A stretch of 64,000 nt of DNA from assembly GCF_014201875.1 (NCBI RefSeq), contig NZ_JACHFL010000005.1, positions 248,001-312,000 on the forward strand, given 5' to 3'. The position numbers and the translations under genes were made by a program. The DNA comes from Deinococcus humi. GTDB taxonomy: Bacteria > Deinococcota > Deinococci > Deinococcales > Deinococcaceae. Position 1 is the stretch's first letter. Each line of letters starts with the position of its first letter. The notes below the pieces were generated by a model that worked only from the letters and a program-made list of their open reading frames with translations, searched no databases and was not told the origin of the DNA. Positions 1 to 10,467 of the stretch are shown in pieces.

Positions 1-1185
1 GACGAGACGGGTGGGCATCCTGCTGTGTATGCCGAACACCTGAAAGCACCCGGGCAGCCCACCGTCTTGCTGTACGGCCATTACGACGTGCAGCCCGAAG
101 CCCCGCTGGAGGAATGGACGACGCCGCCCTTCGAGCCGACCGTGCGCGAAGGGCGCATCTACGCGCGCGGCAGCACCGACGACAAGGGTCAGGCCTATGC
201 ACACGTGCGCGGTGTGGAGCTGTTGCTGTCGCAGGGCGAATTGCCCCTCAACGTCAAGTTCTTCATCGAGGGTGAGGAGGAGATCGGTAGCCCCAGCATC
301 GTGCCGTACCTCAAGGCACATGCGGACGAGCTGAAAAGCGACGTGATCGTGATCAGTGACGGCAGCCGCTTCGCCGCCGACGTGCCCACCATCACCTACG
401 GTGTGCGCGGCCTGAGCTACGTGGAACTCCATGTCCAGGGCGCGAACCGTGACCTGCACAGCGGCAGCTACGGCGGCGCCGCACCCAATCCGATCAATGC
501 GCTGTGCGAGATTATCGCCAGGCTGAAGGATGACCAGGGGCGCGTCACCATTCCCGGTTTCTACGACGGCATTGAGCCGCTGACCGACGAGGAACGGGCA
601 ATGTGGGGCAGCCTGCCGCAGGACGACGGCGAGTTTGCCGACAGTATCGGCGTGTCGGCCCTGCCCGGAGAGGAAGGGTTCAGCGTGCTGGAACGCCTGT
701 GGGGTCGCCCGACGCTGGACGTGAACGGCATCTGGGGGGGCTATCAGGGTGAGGGCAGCAAGACGGTGATTCCGGCCAGGGCTGGGGCGAAGGTGTCCAT
801 GCGGCTGGTGCCCGGCCAGGATCCGGAGAACATCACCAGGCTGATCCAGAACTACGTCCCGCAGATCGCTCCTGCTGGGGTTCAGGTCGAGGTCAAGGGC
901 CTGCACGGTGGCCAGCCCATCAAATTCGACACCTCCAGCACGTACGTTCAGGCCGCCGACCGCGCCCTGCAGCGGGTGTACGGCAAACCCGCCGTCTTCG
1001 CCCGTACCGGGGGCAGCATTCCCATCGTGGCCTACTTCGCCGAGATTCTGAACAGCCCGGTGCTGTTCGTGGACATGGGCCTCAACGAGGACGCCCCACA
1101 CAGCCCCAACGAGAGTTTCGCCGTGCGCGACTACCACAATGGCATTCTGACGAGCGCCTACCTGCTGGAGGAACTGGGAAGGTGA
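1..1185 (+). CDS. M20 family metallopeptidase / dipeptidase (5' end missing)
   Basis: Zinc-dependent exopeptidase of the M20 family that probably cleaves dipeptides or N-acyl amino acids in the cytoplasm. The reading frame is open from base 1, beginning [12 protein letters not shown], so the first part of the gene lies outside the window; the GTG at 25 is unlikely to be the true start. Visible family motifs are GHYDVQP (first metal ligand and catalytic Asp), GSTDDKGQ (bridging Asp) and EGEEEIGS (catalytic Glu plus ligand). A central lid/dimerisation domain contains [10 protein letters not shown], and GGSIPIV and the late APHSPNE contribute the last ligand region. 394 residues are visible. Members are usually about 450, so roughly 60-70 residues are missing. 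purN-like starts 25 bp downstream and may be co-transcribed. Confidence 0.9.
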   Translation, partial: DETGGHPAVYAEHLKAPGQPTVLLYGHYDVQPEAPLEEWTTPPFEPTVREGRIYARGSTDDKGQAYAHVRGVELLLSQGELPLNVKFFIEGEEEIGSPSIVPYLKAHADELKSDVIVISDGSRFAADVPTITYGVRGLSYVELHVQGANRDLHSGSYGGAAPNPINALCEIIARLKDDQGRVTIPGFYDGIEPLTDEERAMWGSLPQDDGEFADSIGVSALPGEEGFSVLERLWGRPTLDVNGIWGGYQGEGSKTVIPARAGAKVSMRLVPGQDPENITRLIQNYVPQIAPAGVQVEVKGLHGGQPIKFDTSSTYVQAADRALQRVYGKPAVFARTGGSIPIVAYFAEILNSPVLFVDMGLNEDAPHSPNESFAVRDYHNGILTSAYLLEELGR

Positions 1186-1210
1186 GGCAGGGCGGGCAAC
1201 GAGGAGGCGC

Positions 1211-1813
1211 ATGAACCTCGCCTTTCTCGCCTCGCACGGCGGCAGCGCGGCGCGGCACCTGACCCAGGCCTGCCGCGCCGGGGAGCTGGACGCCGTGCCC
1301 GTGGCTCTGATCAGCAACAACAGCCGTTCCCCCGCGCTGGACTGGGCGCGGGAGGAGGGCCTGAAAACCGCGCATCTGAGCGGAGCGAAGTATCCAGACC
1401 CGGACGATCTGGACGCCGCCATCCTCACTTTCTTGCGGGAAGCCGACGCCGATCTGTTGATTCTCAGCGGATACATGCGCGAGCTGGGACCGCGCGTGCT
1501 GGGGGCCTTCGCGGGCCGGGTGCTGAACATCCACCCCAGCCTGCTGCCCCGACACGGCGGGCGGGGGATGTACGGTGACCGGGTCCACCTGGCCGTGCTG
1601 GAAGCGGGCGACACGGCATCCGGCGCGACGGTGCATCTGGTCACGGCGGGCATCGACGAGGGGCCGCGCCTGGCGCAGGAGGAGGTTCCGGTGCGGCCAG
1701 GCGACACGCTTGAAACGCTCAAGGCGCGCGTCCAGGCCATCGAGAGTGGGTTGATGTTGCGGGCGGTGCGGGACTTGATCGCTGACCTTCGGCTGACAGA
1801 AAACAGAATTTGA
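1211..1813 (+). CDS. purN: PurN-like phosphoribosylglycinamide formyltransferase family protein
   Basis: 200 residues of the formyltransferase fold that, in PurN, moves a formyl group from 10-formyl-THF to GAR in purine synthesis. The core motif [12 protein letters not shown] supplies the catalytic Asn and His, and [19 protein letters not shown] contains the conserved Asp. The N-terminal loop reads [10 protein letters not shown] where classic PurN has a G-S-N-rich phosphate loop, so substrate may differ slightly from GAR. ATG at 1211 follows a purine-rich GAGGAGG site. It lies just after the M20 peptidase on the same strand. Family confidence is high; the exact purine role is inferred. Confidence 0.82.
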   Translation: MNLAFLASHGGSAARHLTQACRAGELDAVPVALISNNSRSPALDWAREEGLKTAHLSGAKYPDPDDLDAAILTFLREADADLLILSGYMRELGPRVLGAFAGRVLNIHPSLLPRHGGRGMYGDRVHLAVLEAGDTASGATVHLVTAGIDEGPRLAQEEVPVRPGDTLETLKARVQAIESGLMLRAVRDLIADLRLTENRI

Positions 1814-1885
1814 TCATCGGTACCTCACCGTCCGCTGACCCGGTCCTGATTCTCCACTGACGCGCCGCGCATTCAATGGCCGGGT

Positions 1886-3625
<1,740 letters not shown>

Positions 3626-3642
3626 ACTCCCGAGCCTCCACG

Positions 3643-3685
3643 GAGACGGAAAACAGCCATGTGTGCGGTTTTCCGTCTCGTTTTG
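3643..3685 (+). terminator. Rho-independent terminator of the phosphatase gene
   Basis: A perfect 12-bp stem (3643-3654 with 3668-3679, GAGACGGAAAAC / GTTTTCCGTCTC) closes a 13-base loop, followed by GTTTT. It lies 18 bp after the stop codon. Confidence 0.85.
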
Positions 3686-3743
3686 TGGGTCGTCTGGAGG
3701 GCAGCCTGACTCCCCCCTGACCCGCCGCGTGTGCAATAGGGGC

Positions 3744-4196
3744 ATGAATAGACGGACCCTGATTCGTGCGCTGACGCTGGTCCCGCTGTCGGACTGGCTG
3801 GCGCGGGCGGGCGCGGCTGCCGCTCCGGCCACGCTGAAGTTTGGTGAACTGTACGGCAGGGTCACGGTGCGCGGCGTGGAATACAGCGACCGCATCAAGG
3901 CACTCACTGGACAGTCCATCCAGATGACCGGCTACATGGCGCCGCCCCTGAAACCCAAACTGGATTTCTTCGTGCTGACCCGCGAGCCGATGAGCACCTG
4001 CCCGTTTTGCACCACCGCCGCCGACTGGCCCGCCGATATTGTGCTGGTCATCATGCCGCCGGGCCGGGAACTGGAGCCCACCACGCGCGGCCTGAATGTC
4101 ACCGGACGGCTGGAAATTGGCGTCAAGCGCGACGCTGAGACCGGCTTCGTGAGCCTGGTCCGGCTCTACGCCAGCACCGTGAGCAATAAGGCATGA
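3744..4196 (+). CDS. Exported DUF3299-like protein of an ABC transporter operon
   Basis: 150-residue exported protein. The N-terminus MNRRTLIRALTLVPLSDWL then AGAAAAPA is a twin-arginine-like or Sec signal. The mature part resembles DUF3299: a small beta domain with IQMTGYMAPPLKP, then TREPMSTCPFC, where two Cys could bind metal, then IVLVIMPPGREL. A longer in-frame ORF runs back to 3435 inside the phosphatase gene, but the signal peptide fixes the start at 3744. The stop overlaps the ATG of the ATPase gene by four bases (ATGA), so translation is probably coupled. In Vibrio cholerae a DUF3299 protein belongs to the zrg zinc-uptake cluster with the same kind of ATPase and permease; a metal role here is inference. 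Confidence 0.6.
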   Translation: MNRRTLIRALTLVPLSDWLARAGAAAAPATLKFGELYGRVTVRGVEYSDRIKALTGQSIQMTGYMAPPLKPKLDFFVLTREPMSTCPFCTTAADWPADIVLVIMPPGRELEPTTRGLNVTGRLEIGVKRDAETGFVSLVRLYASTVSNKA

Positions 4197-4867
4197 GCGC
4201 GCCGATCCGCACCCACAATCTGAGTGTGCGGTACGGGCGGGAGGTCACGCTGCACTATCCCGATCTCAATCTGGAAGCGGGCGCAGCGCTGGCGATCACT
4301 GGTCCGAGCGGTTCGGGCAAAACCACGCTGTTGCATGTCCTGGCCGGTCTGTTGCGTCCGGCCAGCGGCGAGGTGGCTTACGGCAATCTGAACCTGGGCG
4401 CTGTGCCCGAAGCGGCCCGCGAAGCCTTCCGCCGCCGTCACATGGGCTACGTTTTTCAGGATTTCCACCTGATGCCAGGCCTGAGTGCCCTGGAGAATGT
4501 GGAACTGGGCCTGCGCGTGGCCGGGGCCGAGCAGCCGCGGGCGCGGGCGCGGGCGGCGCTGATCCGGCTGGATCTGGGGCACCGCCTGAACCACCGTCCC
4601 GTTCACCTGTCCACCGGCGAGCGGCAGCGAGTTGCCGTAGCCCGCGCGGTGGCCCACGGCCCGGGTCTGCTGCTGGTGGACGAACCCACCGCACATCTGG
4701 ACCGGAACCGGGCCAGGGCCGCGCTGGAACTGCTGCTGGGCGCTGCCGCCGATCTGGACGCGACGTTGATCGTGGTCACGCATGACCCAGTGGTGGCCGA
4801 AGCCCTGCCCGCGCGCCTAGACCTAGGCGCGCCCGCACCTGTCTCCAGAGCGCTGGTGTCGACGTGA
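4193..4867 (+). CDS. ABC transporter ATP-binding protein (LolD/MacB type)
   Basis: 224-residue cytoplasmic ATPase. Walker A is GPSGSGKTT (about residues 38-46), the Q-loop is in GYVFQDFHLMPGLSALENV, the signature is LSTGERQRVAVARA, Walker B is LLLVDEPTAHLD, and the switch His is in VVTHDP. The length and the GxSALENVxL segment match the LolD/MacB/FtsE group that drives FtsX-fold permeases for lipoprotein, peptide or shape-coupled work rather than classical import. It overlaps both neighbours by four bases, making a tight three-gene operon. Confidence 0.9.
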   Translation: MSAPIRTHNLSVRYGREVTLHYPDLNLEAGAALAITGPSGSGKTTLLHVLAGLLRPASGEVAYGNLNLGAVPEAAREAFRRRHMGYVFQDFHLMPGLSALENVELGLRVAGAEQPRARARAALIRLDLGHRLNHRPVHLSTGERQRVAVARAVAHGPGLLLVDEPTAHLDRNRARAALELLLGAAADLDATLIVVTHDPVVAEALPARLDLGAPAPVSRALVST

Positions 4868-6069
4868 GGCTGGCGCTGTGGACGGCAGTCCGGGGCCTGC
4901 GGGCCCGCGCTGGAGCCCTGGCCCTTACCGTGCTGGCCGTGGCCCTGGCGACCGCCACCGCTCTGACCGTCCCCCTGATCTCCCGGCAGGTGGAGCGCGG
5001 CGCACAGGACGCCGCGCAGGTCTTTGACCTGCTGATCGCCGCCCCTGGCAGCGCGACACAGGCCCTGACCTCCAGCCTGTTCTACCTGGACACGCCCACC
5101 GGCAACATCAGCGAGACGTTGTACGAGGAACTGCGCGACTCGCCGGGGACCCGCCGAGCCGTGCCGATTGGCCTGGGCGACAACTATGCAGGCCTTCCCA
5201 TCGTGGGGACCAACGCGGCCTTCTTCGATCAGCGCATCAAGCCAAAGGACCCGCCGTATTTTCGTGTGGCGCGAGGGCGGATCTTTACGGCAGAACACCA
5301 GATTGTTGCCGGGGCACGGGCGGCGCGTGAAGGCAGTCTAACGCTGGGCAGCACCTTCAGGGGCTCCCATGGCCTTGAAAGTAGGGACGGCGAGGAAACG
5401 GGCGCAGCCGATCACCACAACGAGTTGTACACGGTGGTGGGCATCCTGGCTCCCACAGGCGGCCCGGTAGACCGCGCGCTCCTGACGCCCATCGAAACCG
5501 TCTGGGAGACGCATGGACAGGACACTCCCGACCAGCGGCAGGTCACGGCGGTGCTGTACGCCGCCGATCAACTGGCCGGGGTCTATGTCACTGCTCAGCG
5601 CATCAACGCTGGCCGGGAGGCGATGGCGGTCTTTCCCGGTCAGGTCTTCGCGCAGGGGCGCGACGTGCTGGCCCAGGGGCAGGCGGCCTACGCGGGCCTG
5701 TCCCTGCTGGTGCTGGGCATTGCCGCGCTGACGGTGTGGCTGGGCGTGCATTCGGCCAGTGTGGAGCGTCAGCAGACGGTGGCCCTGTTGCGCGCCCTGG
5801 GCGCCGGACGCTCCTCCGTGTTCGGGCTGGTGCTGGGCGAAACACTGATCACCGTCACGTTGGGGGTGACCCTCGGGCTGGTCCTGGCGCTGTTGCTGAG
5901 CGGTGTGGGCGGCACGCTGCTGGGAGAGCGTCTGGGCTTTACCCTCGCGCCGCCACAGCTGACCTGGGCGCTGGCCGTGCGCGCCCTGGCCCTGATCCCA
6001 CTGGGCCTGCTGGCCGCCCTGGCCCCCGCCATTGCGGCGGCGCGCCTGAGTCCGCTGAGACATCTCTAG
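4864..6069 (+). CDS. ABC transporter permease, FtsX/MacB family
   Basis: 401-residue inner-membrane permease. One transmembrane helix near residues 14-38 is followed by a large extracytoplasmic domain (about 40-270). Three hydrophobic segments then end the protein (about 275-300, 315-355, 370-395), the four-helix FtsX-fold layout. The motif QTVALLRALGAGRSSVFGLVLGE is the coupling region typical of MacB/LolC permeases. It starts with GTG overlapping the ATPase stop. Together with the ATPase it should form a homodimeric mechanotransmission-type transporter working with the exported protein encoded upstream. Confidence 0.88.
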   Translation: MRLALWTAVRGLRARAGALALTVLAVALATATALTVPLISRQVERGAQDAAQVFDLLIAAPGSATQALTSSLFYLDTPTGNISETLYEELRDSPGTRRAVPIGLGDNYAGLPIVGTNAAFFDQRIKPKDPPYFRVARGRIFTAEHQIVAGARAAREGSLTLGSTFRGSHGLESRDGEETGAADHHNELYTVVGILAPTGGPVDRALLTPIETVWETHGQDTPDQRQVTAVLYAADQLAGVYVTAQRINAGREAMAVFPGQVFAQGRDVLAQGQAAYAGLSLLVLGIAALTVWLGVHSASVERQQTVALLRALGAGRSSVFGLVLGETLITVTLGVTLGLVLALLLSGVGGTLLGERLGFTLAPPQLTWALAVRALALIPLGLLAALAPAIAAARLSPLRHL

Positions 6070-6235
6070 GACATCAGCACCCACACACGACAGCCACGAT
6101 CTCGATCTGGCTCCCACGCTCTATCAGGCGGACGGCGACTGGCAAAGCCCCATCCGAGAGAGGAATTCACTGGGCAAGCCGCCACGGAAGCGGAATGTAG
6201 GTACCCCTCTTCAGCCTCGTGCGGCCAATCCTGAA

Positions 6236-6270
6236 GAGGAGGACGGGCTAGTACTGCGCCCGTCCTCCTC
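6236..6270. terminator. Convergent hairpin between the ABC operon and the helicase gene
   Basis: A perfect 13-bp stem, GAGGAGGACGGGC (6236-6248) with GCCCGTCCTCCTC (6258-6270), and a 9-base loop. It sits between two convergent genes. On the plus strand a broken T-rich stretch follows; on the minus strand there is no T-run, so it may act mainly for the ABC operon. Confidence 0.6.
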
Positions 6271-6296
6271 TCCTTGGTTTGATTGACTTTGCTCGC

Positions 6297-7838
6297 TTAG
6301 CCGCGCCCGCGTCCACCACGGCCCCGCGCACGCTGTGGCCCCACGCGGCCCGCACCCGTGCCCGCTGGCGCGCCCCCACCGGATTCGGAGCGGCGCTGAC
6401 CGGAGGGTTGCGCCCCGCGTCCACCGCTGCTCTGGCCCCGGTCAGAATGTCCACCTTGCCCGCGGGCCTGCGACTGACCGCGAGGCTGGCCGCCACCCTG
6501 CCCGCCCCGGCCCTGTCCACCCTGGCTTCTGCCGCGCCCTCCACTCTCGCCGGGCATCAGGCCGTTGCCAGAGCCTCGGCCCTGTTTTTCCTGGATGGCG
6601 CGGTCCACCTGACTCTCCTGCGGGGTCAGCGGCGGGTGCAGCGCGGGCGGCAGCCCCCGGCGCACGGTCTGCCACAGGCCACGCTGCTCGGGGATCAGGA
6701 GCACCAGGTTCACGCCGGGACGGCCCGCGCGGGCCGTGCGCCCCGAACGGTGAACGTGGTCCTCGGCGGTCTGGGCCACGTCCATGTGGATCACCAGGCG
6801 CACTTCGGGCAGATCGATGCCGCGCCCGGCAATGTCAGTGGCCACCAGCACGCGGGACTTGCCGTCACGCAGCAGGGCCATGGTGCGCTCGCGCTTCTTC
6901 TGGTCCATGTTGCCCTGCAACGGGCTGACGATCTCGCCGGGAAGCATCCCCTCAAGGCGCTCGGCGCGGCGTTTAACCAGCGACTTGGTGCGCGAGAAGA
7001 TCACCACGCAGCCGCCGGGCTGGCGCAACGCCTCGCGCACCTGCTCGGCAGCCACGTCCATCACATCGTCGCGGGTGGTGTGCACCAGCAGGTGCGTGGC
7101 CCCGGTGGCCCCGCCCAGGATGTCGTCCGGATTGCCCTGCTCCGCACGGGCCGCGGGCGCGATGTCGATCCGCTCGGGATTGACCATGAACTGCTGGGCC
7201 ACCGTGCGGATCTCGGCAGGGAACGTGGCCGAGGCCATCGCAATCTGAAGCTTCTGCGTGCTCTGACCCTGCGTCTGGGTCTGCGCCGAGCGCAGGATGT
7301 CACCCACATCTTTCAGGAAGCCCAGCGACAACAGCTCGTCGGCCTCGTCCAGTACCACGTATCGCAGCCCCGACAGGTTCAGTTCGCGGCGGCTGATCAG
7401 ATCCTTGAGGCGGCCCGGCGTGCCGGAGATCAGGCCCTTGCCTGTGGCCTCGCTGCGGGTCTGTCCCGGCGTGATGCCCCCGGTGATGCGCCCGGCGGTC
7501 ATGCCCAGTTCGCGCGCCACGTCGCGGATCTGCACGGCCAGTTCGCGGGTGGGCGTGACCACCAGCACCTCAGGGCGAATGCCGCGCACCTCCCGGACGC
7601 CGATGCCCCGCTCGGCGGCAGGAATCAGGAAGGCCAGCGTCTTGCCGCTGCCGGTGCGGGCGGTGGTGATCACGTCGCGCCCCGAGAGCAGGGCGGGAAT
7701 AGCCCCAGCCTGCACGGGCGTGGGTGTGCGGTCACCCAGCCAGCGGTGCCAGTCGCCCTTGTGGGGGGCGGCCTGGGTCTGCTGGGGGCGTTGTTCAGTT
7801 TGTGCGCGGGGTTGGTCAGGGGTACGGGTTCGGGTCAT
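6297..7838 (-). CDS. DEAD-box RNA helicase with RGG-rich tail
   Basis: 513-residue ATP-dependent RNA helicase for RNA unwinding, for example cold adaptation, ribosome assembly or decay. Motifs in order: Q-motif region (TPVQAGAIPALL), TGSGKT (motif I), PTRELA (Ia), DEAD (II, in VLDEADELL), SAT (III), then IFSRTK, ATDIAGRGIDLPEV (V) and HRSGRTARAG (VI). From about residue 425 the protein becomes a low-complexity tail of Gly, Arg, Gln and Ser with many RGG/RGQ steps, typical of non-specific RNA binding. The start at 7838 is preferred because AGGAC precedes it; an upstream in-frame start at 7901 lacks a site. Confidence 0.92.
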   Translation of the reverse strand: MTRTRTPDQPRAQTEQRPQQTQAAPHKGDWHRWLGDRTPTPVQAGAIPALLSGRDVITTARTGSGKTLAFLIPAAERGIGVREVRGIRPEVLVVTPTRELAVQIRDVARELGMTAGRITGGITPGQTRSEATGKGLISGTPGRLKDLISRRELNLSGLRYVVLDEADELLSLGFLKDVGDILRSAQTQTQGQSTQKLQIAMASATFPAEIRTVAQQFMVNPERIDIAPAARAEQGNPDDILGGATGATHLLVHTTRDDVMDVAAEQVREALRQPGGCVVIFSRTKSLVKRRAERLEGMLPGEIVSPLQGNMDQKKRERTMALLRDGKSRVLVATDIAGRGIDLPEVRLVIHMDVAQTAEDHVHRSGRTARAGRPGVNLVLLIPEQRGLWQTVRRGLPPALHPPLTPQESQVDRAIQEKQGRGSGNGLMPGESGGRGRSQGGQGRGGQGGGQPRGQSQARGQGGHSDRGQSSGGRGAQPSGQRRSESGGGAPAGTGAGRVGPQRARGRGGRGRG

Positions 7839-8239
7839 GAAAGTCCTGTTGAGGCGTCCACGGGGGAACGCGCCGGTGATCGGCTGGAAAGAGGTGTCCA
7901 CTTCAAGAAGTGTGAGGAGTTGAGAGTAAAAAGGGCCGCGTCAGACTGCGAAAAACCGGGTCACGGCAGGCAGTCCGGGCACCTGGGGCAGAGGCACCTG
8001 CGGGGGCTGTCGCTTCGGGCCGCCCGCGTTCACCCCCACTATGCCGCATCTGCGTGAGGGAAACGCGGAGTCAGCTCACCCCCGGCGCCACAACGAGGCG
8101 GGACGTAAGCAATGGGGTTGACACCGCCGTCACTTGACACTGCGCCCGTTCCTCGCTCTTGGTCCTCACTGCAATACCCTTTTGTATGGCCTGCAAGGGC
8201 CGGAAGCCAGCGGCAGACCTAGCCTCTCTTTGGGGAAAC
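7839..8239. other. Non-coding stretch between convergently ordered minus-strand genes
   Basis: About 400 bases hold the helicase leader. No gene with support on either strand. Two TTGACA hexamers (8118-8123 and 8134-8139) sit 16 bp apart on the plus strand but lead to no gene. Near the helicase start the minus strand has a pyrimidine-rich run. Nothing more definite is visible. Confidence 0.4.
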
Positions 8240-9448
8240 TTATTTGGAAACCACGCCCACCTTGATCCCTGCCGACTTCAGCTTGTTCTGCCAGCGGGTG
8301 TATTCCTCGCGCTCCATGGTCAGCGTGACGCGTCCGGGCACCACCCTGTTGCCATAGCACTTGCCCGGTTCGCAATCGGGAAACCAGGTGGGGTTCTGGA
8401 CGTTGCGCCCGTTGAGCGGTTTACTCCAGCCGACCAAGTTGTCCCGCACCGTGATGTTGAAAAAGGTTTTTCTGGCCTTGTCCCCACGTGCGTCCCACAC
8501 GTACAGCCCGACATTCTGGGCAGGAATGGGCACGCCGCTGGGCAGGTAACCGCTGGAGATCACCCGGTTGTGGTAGACCTCGATATCGTGCCCCGCGGAC
8601 ACAGCAATTCCGTTGTTGGACGTTGCCACAATCTGATTTCTGTAGACCAGGATATGGCCGGCGGCCTCGGCCACGGTCTTGCCGCTGCCGTCACCGGCAT
8701 TGATGCCGCCGCCCGCGTAAGTATTGACCTGTGGGTTGGCGGCATACGCTCCCTGAATGTAATTGTCGTGGATCTTGATCCGGCTGCTGGGAACGCCGCT
8801 CGACAGGTACATGTTGATGTTCTCCTCGGGGCGGCTCTTGCCCGGATCGTTGATGACCTCATTCCAGGCAATCTCTGCGCCGCTGATCTTCCGGACGGCG
8901 TTGAACTGCACGAACTGGACCAACCGGTACTCCTGGTCCGAGTACCGGCCCACACCCACGCTGTAGCGTCCATCGATATTGCGCGCCTGATTCCGCAGAA
9001 TTTTGACCGTTTCCCCCAGTTTCGCATTCCCTTTGTAGTCCCGCAAATAGATTCCAGAGGTTCCGATCATCTCGTTGTTCTCCACCACGATGTTCTTGAA
9101 TTCCTCGGCAACCAGAAAGCGGCCAGGGTAGCGGTGCTCCTTGAGGGGCCGATCTGGATTCAGGGCCACGCCCCTCGTGTTGCGAATCGTCAGATTGGCA
9201 TTGGTAAACGCTGTGTGGATCAACGTGCCCTTGCTCCGGATATTGGACTTCTCGATGATGACCTTTTGACTCGTGGCCACCGTCACCGCCGGGACCTTGG
9301 GGTCCAGACTCTGCCAGTTGCCCCGGTAGGTGCCACCCTTGCGAATCACAATGGGTTTGTCGTAACGGATCGTCTGGGCCTCACCCACGGAAGCGGCGAC
9401 CAGAACGCACGGCAGCAGAAACGACAGGAGGCGTGGACCAAGGGGCAT
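8240..9448 (-). CDS. Secreted right-handed parallel beta-helix protein
   Basis: 402 residues with a Sec signal peptide (SFLLPCVLVAASVGEA-QTI). The mature protein is a run of short beta-helix turns with repeated I-x-N/D-N patterns such as VVENNEMIGTSGIYLRD, VKILRNQARNID, IKIHDNYIQGAY, ILVYRNQIVATSNNGIAVS, IEVYHNRVISS and ITVRDNLVGWS. These match the NosD/pectate-lyase-like right-handed helix fold found in polysaccharide-binding or cleaving proteins. C-terminal Cys residues (PDCEPGKC) may form a disulfide. No catalytic residues can be assigned, so a surface or carbohydrate-related role is only inferred. A TATAGT box 8 bases before the ATG and no Shine-Dalgarno suggest leaderless expression. Confidence 0.8.
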   Translation of the reverse strand: MPLGPRLLSFLLPCVLVAASVGEAQTIRYDKPIVIRKGGTYRGNWQSLDPKVPAVTVATSQKVIIEKSNIRSKGTLIHTAFTNANLTIRNTRGVALNPDRPLKEHRYPGRFLVAEEFKNIVVENNEMIGTSGIYLRDYKGNAKLGETVKILRNQARNIDGRYSVGVGRYSDQEYRLVQFVQFNAVRKISGAEIAWNEVINDPGKSRPEENINMYLSSGVPSSRIKIHDNYIQGAYAANPQVNTYAGGGINAGDGSGKTVAEAAGHILVYRNQIVATSNNGIAVSAGHDIEVYHNRVISSGYLPSGVPIPAQNVGLYVWDARGDKARKTFFNITVRDNLVGWSKPLNGRNVQNPTWFPDCEPGKCYGNRVVPGRVTLTMEREEYTRWQNKLKSAGIKVGVVSK

Positions 9449-9456
9449 GAGGGTTC

Positions 9457-9462
9457 ACTATA
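9457..9462 (-). promoter_or_regulatory. -10 box of the beta-helix gene, leaderless type
   Basis: Minus-strand TATAGT lies 8 bases before the ATG at 9448 with no Shine-Dalgarno between. This is the spacing expected when the transcript starts at or next to the start codon. Confidence 0.5.
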
Positions 9463-9708
9463 AACGAGTCGAGCCGTTCAAACGGTACCAAATCTCCGGT
9501 GTAGCGCAGCTTTTGCTTTCCCGGCGTGTCAGACGAGGCAACGCCACCGTGGGTCCAAGGAGAGCCGCAGCAGGACTGACCTACCTGAACTTCGCCCAGC
9601 CTCATCAGGCCGACAGACCTCCAAGCCTTCTCGCACCACTGTTACGCGCTCAGGACAGCTTCAGCGGCTGGGAGCCGGCTCTCATCCGTCCATCTGTCAC
9701 AATCTCCC

Positions 9709-10407
9709 ATGCCAGATGCCGCCACCACGCGCTTCGCCGTTTACCTGTGTCCAGCGGCCGACGAGGCGCTGTACCGCATGGGCACCGGATTGCTGGGCTT
9801 CGATGTGCGTGCCCAGCGGCAGGTGCCCATGCCCGATTTTCTGCGCCCTGAGTGGCAGACCGATGCTGGACCGTTCGGCTTTCACCTGACTGTGGTGGAG
9901 GGCTTCGGGACCGATCCGGCCTGGTGGCCCGACATTGAGGCCGAGGCGCGAGCCTGTGTCTCATGCCTGTCGCCAGACGCCGACCTGTCTCTGACGAATG
10001 GCAGAATAGACGTCTGGGACGGCGGCGAGACCTGGGTGTTGCGCCTGGACCCCTCCCCCACCCTATTGGTGGCACAGACCTTGCTGCTCACGCGCCTGTC
10101 GCGCTTCGTGACCGATTCTCCGTTCACGGAGCAGGTGGCGCAGGGACTGTGGGGGCAACCGCATGAGACCGCCCGCATGCAGCTCCTGCATACGCCGCGC
10201 GGACTGGACACCTGGCAACCCCATTTCACGCTGGTGCAGCCTTACAGTGGGAAAGACCCGCAGGCGCTCCGCCGGGAACTGGAAAAGCGCATTGAACCCT
10301 TCACATCGCAGACATACACGGTGCTGACCCTGTTCGAGAAGCGCGGCGGTGAAACGCACTGGCGGGTGCGAGCTGAGTTGCCATTGACCGCCCCCAGCGG
10401 GGGGTGA
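9709..10407 (+). CDS. DUF1045-like 2H phosphoesterase family protein
   Basis: 232-residue soluble protein. It carries two His-x-Thr motifs, H59-L-T61 in GPFGFHLTVVEGF and H172-F-T174 in WQPHFTLVQPY, which is the hallmark of the 2H phosphoesterase fold (two-lobed, active site between the HxT motifs). The start (RFAVYLCPAADEALYRMGTGLLGFD) is like DUF1045 proteins, some encoded in phosphonate gene clusters. No phosphonate genes are near here. Likely activity is on cyclic phosphate or 2'-5' bonds in nucleotides or RNA, but the substrate is unknown. Confidence 0.65.
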   Translation: MPDAATTRFAVYLCPAADEALYRMGTGLLGFDVRAQRQVPMPDFLRPEWQTDAGPFGFHLTVVEGFGTDPAWWPDIEAEARACVSCLSPDADLSLTNGRIDVWDGGETWVLRLDPSPTLLVAQTLLLTRLSRFVTDSPFTEQVAQGLWGQPHETARMQLLHTPRGLDTWQPHFTLVQPYSGKDPQALRRELEKRIEPFTSQTYTVLTLFEKRGGETHWRVRAELPLTAPSGG

Positions 10408-10454
10408 CGGGTGTGGCTCACGGATTTTCCCACATCCAGCACTCTTTTTCCCCC

Positions 10455-10460
10455 TACACT
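10455..10460 (+). promoter_or_regulatory. -10 box deciding the rdgB start
   Basis: TACACT lies 7 bases before the GTG at 10468 and no Shine-Dalgarno fits either start. This supports a leaderless message beginning at 10468 rather than at the ATG at 10486. Confidence 0.5.
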
Positions 10461-10467
10461 CTGGGGC

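Noticed and set aside
6279..8057. 592-residue plus-strand frame
   Set aside because: Exactly antisense to the DEAD-box helicase, which has all family motifs. No signal of its own.
8118..8140. Two TTGACA hexamers 16 bp apart
   Set aside because: They point into no gene on the plus strand and no matching -10 box was seen.
8159..9463. 434-residue plus-strand frame
   Set aside because: Antisense to the beta-helix protein gene, whose signal peptide and repeats are clear.
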